Below are positions 60,893-64,000 of a stretch of 64,000 bases of DNA, one piece after another (the stretch's first letter is position 1; each line of letters starts with the position of its first letter). Made by a program: the position numbers and the translations under genes. Origin of the DNA: Dioscorea cayenensis subsp. rotundata. Its lineage: Eukaryota; Streptophyta; Magnoliopsida; Dioscoreales; Dioscoreaceae. The notes under the pieces were generated by a model, which ran no database searches, was not told the origin of the DNA, and worked only from the letters and a program-made list of their open reading frames with translations. The stretch spans positions 22,287,589 to 22,351,588 of the forward strand of contig NC_052486.1 of assembly GCF_009730915.1 (NCBI RefSeq), written 5' to 3'.

Positions 60893-62196
60893 CTGCAAAA
60901 TAAAAACATGTTAACAATTAGAACTGAGTAACCATAACACAAAATAATTTGGAACATCAGCTTCACCTTCAAGAATCAATAGAAAAGAATTTAATGTGAT
61001 TATATTGCCTTTAGCAGATATGTGGAACAAAATTAAGAGGAAGACAACTTAAATACAATCACTTGCATGTTGACTATCCATCAACAGGTAACTTAAATAC
61101 AAAAACCACTGACTATAAAGTTTCTTAAGTAGCTAGGTTGGTAGAGGCCCGTTCCAGTTTGCTGTTGTTGGTTCGGGAACATATATGTCTCCTTTAGTCC
61201 ACAAGTAGTTTTAGTTTATGTCAGGGACCAATTAGTATGTGTTTGATTTGTATTCAAAATTATAAAATGATTGGAATTAGATTTACAATTGAATCATCTT
61301 TAGGAAATCATTTTCTTTAAACCACAACTGGTTATTCTAATCAAACGTAAGAAAAGAAGATGTATTTGGATGGTAATCTAAATATATACCCCAACTGCTG
61401 ATAATATCCAAACCAACAGAGTTTTCATCAAACATGAGTTCCCAACCAGAATAAACAAAATAATTAGTACTAACAGATCCTCACAAGTTCACACTAAGTT
61501 AAAACCCCACAATATAATCAAAATTAAGACACAGATAAGAAGATAAAAGAATCACTCACTCACAACAATATCATAAATATAGTGAGCTGAATCTGAAAAG
61601 TAGGCATGGATATTTCTTGAAATACCCATATTCCAATTATTTCACTCCTGTGGATACGCACAGAGAGTCTAGACATAGCCACTAATTCAAATTAAAGGAT
61701 ATTATGTTAGTCTCAACCAAATGCCAGGAAACAGAGATTGATAACTGGGTGCCCGTCAATTTGACCAAAACCAACATAACTATTAGAACAAACAAATTAT
61801 AAGAAGATCAAACACCTAACTATTAGAACTGCTCGCCGCCTTTAGTCAGTTCCTCAGTAGTATTTATTACTCGTACAAAAACTATGGAACTTAGAGGACC
61901 AGCAAAGATTAAGTCTCATCATTTAGAAAGATACAAGAAAGCTGATACAAAAATTAATGATCAATGGAGTAAAAGAAATGGGAAATGCTTGGTATATGTA
62001 TCAATGACCATATGTTGCCAGATGAAGTTCCATGAGACCAGTTCAAGAAAACAATATGGAAAAGAAGTTGTTAAATTATTCAAAGAAAAAAGGATATCAT
62101 TTTGTATAATGTTATCGTACCACATGCCCTCAGAATTATGTCCCAAAATTAAGAGAATTTCCAAGAACTCACAAGAAAGCAAATGATGATTAATCA

Positions 62197-62526
62197 TCAC
62201 TTTGACACCAAAGGATGAGATGAGAACAATCTCATCAAATAACTTACAACAAGAGGAACAAAGAAATAAGAACTTAGACTAATCCACATCCAAATAAATG
62301 AAAATGACAGGGCAAAAATGGAAATAATAGAAGCAAGGCCAGGTAGGTAAAACAAAAAGGGCCCAAAGCTTTCTCTAAGACCATGGAATACCAATACAGA
62401 GACTATGAAAATGGCCAGAAGAAGAAAAGATGCGAAATAAGGTGGGCATCTGCGGCACAGCCCATGAAACTGTTCACCAGATAGCTCTTCGATTGTTGGC
62501 ACAGGTAAAAACTTGCATGATTTCAT
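62197..62526 (-). CDS. Hypothetical membrane protein fragment
   Basis: A 109-residue frame starts M-K-S-C-K-F-L-P-V-P-T-I-E-E-L-S-G-E-Q-F-H-G-L-C-R-R-C. Two or three hydrophobic segments follow, at about residues 33-48, 56-72 and 74-98. The charged N-terminal part looks like exon sequence. The hydrophobic part may be T-rich intron read through. It may belong to the same gene as the exon ending at 60838. I recognise no family. Confidence 0.3.
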   Translation of the reverse strand: MKSCKFLPVPTIEELSGEQFHGLCRRCPPYFASFLLLAIFIVSVLVFHGLRESFGPFLFYLPGLASIISIFALSFSFIWMWISLSSYFFVPLVVSYLMRLFSSHPLVSK

Positions 62527-63596
62527 TGAGGAAAATAGAATACATCATCAGCTAGATCAACAAACAAAACAGCATGTATGTTAGCAAATGGAATATTATT
62601 TAAGATTTACATTCAACATCACTTTCCGGTAACCAAACAACCAGGAGTTAAAAAGACTAATTGGCAAACCAATTAATCATCTTCCAAAACATAAGACCAC
62701 ACCGCTGATTTAGGTTTATAACCAAATGATGAACCACCTGGCAAGGTGAATCAAAAAGAGACAAATTAATGAATGAGAAATTAAGATAAACGAAGGAGGT
62801 TTGAATGTATTCATCACTTGGAACCATGCACGAAAAACATCTTGCACAAAAATGCCAAAAGAAATATAGAACGTATGATTATCTTGGTCCTGATATTACA
62901 GATTTTGCAATATTTGCTACCTGCCACTGGTAGTATTCCTCAACAACAGATTAGATAACTAAAAGGGTTTTAAGGAGATAAAATTAAAAGCCACATATCC
63001 TTGTTGTATGGGATGAAACATTTGAACCACATTTAAGGTTCATTTCCTTGACATTTACCAGAGGTTATGATATCTTTTCCCACTTCCTGGTCAAGCAGGG
63101 ATTTTTTTTCTTTAAATTCAAATATTGTTCTAACCTCTTCACCAAACAATATCATTTTTATCTTTATTTTAAAAATAAAAAACGATCTCACTATCAGTAT
63201 ATACATGAACACTAATTTAATTGAACAACTCCTTTAATTTTATGTAATACTGTTCTTGTTTATAACACTAAGAAAAAAAGTATTGCAATTTGTGCTTTAT
63301 TTGACTTTTGTAAAGCTACTATGAGCTATGCAGAAAATAAGATGATCTTTTAAAGATACTACACTTAGGATAGCATGATGATCACACCAAAACAGATTGG
63401 TGCTTTGGCTTTTGAATTTTATCTCATATGTTCTCATCCAAAAAGAAAAAGGTAAAGAGCACCTAGCAGATGGTTGCTTTTGTCATTTGGGATCCTAGAA
63501 ACTTACTCTGTTGTATAAATAGTTTAGCAAGTAAGTCTTTACACTTCTCTAAACGTGGGAACCAATCAGAGGTGAATCATCTCTTAGCACTTGCAG
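62527..63596. other. Non-coding DNA between divergent unassigned genes
   Basis: There is mostly no recognised exon. A possible plus-strand exon ends at 63571 (reading K-R-G-N-Q-S-E before GTGAAT) and would precede the exons at the right edge. Confidence 0.35.
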
Positions 63597-64000
63597 TCAT
63601 CAGTGGTTCAGTATAAGGCTTTTTATGATTTATTTTCGAATCTTGACAACAATTCTGGACTGATTGAGGTACGTTTATGTTCAATTTTCACTACTGATTT
63701 TCAATTCTAGTTGTAGATCCTTTTTAGCATTTGCTTTCAAAGAAGGTTGCTTCTGATCTAATTGAACTCGGAAAACGTTCTGCAGAGGTTGTATCATTTT
63801 ATACTTACATTTCGGTTATATGATTTGCAAGTTAGGTACTTTTATGTCTGAATATTATGGATATAGTTTGAATTTAAATTTAATACTGATAGCATATCTT
63901 GTAATACCAACCTTTCTTGTTTTTGCAGTTTCTTCAGAATAACACAATGAGTCTATGCACGGAGGGTGTTCATTTGAATTTGGTTCCAATTAAACTTCTA
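63597..64000 (+). CDS. 5' exons of an unassigned plus-strand gene, cut by the window edge
   Basis: Three short exons, 63597-63668, 63743-63787 and 63929-64000 (continuing), each follow a good AG acceptor. The first two end at GAG|GT donors. All are phase 0 and join into one open frame that reads S-S-V-V-Q-Y-K-A-F-Y-D-L-F-S-N-L-D-N-N-S, then K-V-A-S-D-L-I-E-L-G-K-R-S-A-E, then F-L-Q-N-N-T-M-S-L-C-T-E-G. The pattern of short, phase-compatible exons supports a real gene. I do not recognise the family. Confidence 0.5.

Noticed and set aside
61884..62186. Plus-strand 100-residue frame
   Set aside because: Low-complexity Lys/Ser-rich frame in A-rich intron-like DNA, without family similarity or splice support.

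Overview
The window is nuclear DNA of a flowering plant. It has spliced genes with GT-AG introns, AT-rich intergenic DNA full of (TA)n and (ATT)n runs, many MITE-sized elements, a Mutator-like element, a Ty1/copia remnant, and receptor-kinase genes of a plant-specific type. First exons of the ERF and DUF630/DUF632 genes are very GC-rich and the rest of those genes is not. That gradient suggests a monocot, but this is an inference and the species is not named here. Bases 58095-59094 are an assembly gap.

Layout: (1) 0.7-3.5 kb, minus strand: a C2orf69/UPF0565-like alpha/beta-hydrolase gene. Its exon 1 carries an 11-bp tandem duplication that breaks the frame. A terminal-inverted-repeat element sits just upstream. 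(2) 4-10 kb: AT-rich intergenic DNA with a Stowaway-like MITE. (3) 10.1-11.0 kb, plus strand: an intronless group IX ERF transcription factor with ACGT and TGACG promoter motifs. (4) 13.5-20.3 kb, minus strand: COP9 signalosome subunit 7 in nine exons, all joining in frame. A second copy of the upstream TIR element abuts its TATA box. (5) 20.9-28.0 kb: a transposon cluster, namely a Mutator-type MITE with a 9-bp target duplication, then a 6.7-kb long-TIR element holding a decayed FAR1/MULE transposase that is itself split by a 1.16-kb insertion. (6) 29.4-35.6 kb, plus strand: leucine carboxyl methyltransferase 1 (the PP2A methylase) in 13 exons. (7) 39.7-43.3 kb, plus strand: an N-myristoylation-motif DUF630/DUF632 (NRG2-like) protein in four exons. 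(8) 47.4-57.4 kb, minus strand: a decayed tandem duplication of LRK10-like receptor kinases. The first copy keeps only its extracellular GUB_WAK exon, because a copia element lies where its kinase domain should be. The second copy keeps a frameshifted kinase domain. (9) After the gap: an unidentified GC-rich fragment, probable exons of an unassigned minus-strand gene, and the 5' exons of an unassigned plus-strand gene that runs off the right edge.

The genes do not form a pathway. CSN7 acts in cullin deneddylation, LCMT1 in PP2A assembly, the ERF in stress and hormone transcription, and the DUF632 protein in nitrate or leaf-development signalling by family analogy. I found no sign of a new multi-gene system. 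The strongest unusual signals are the exon-1 duplication in the C2orf69-like gene, the kinase duplication eroded by a retrotransposon, and the nested transposons with readable target-site duplications.
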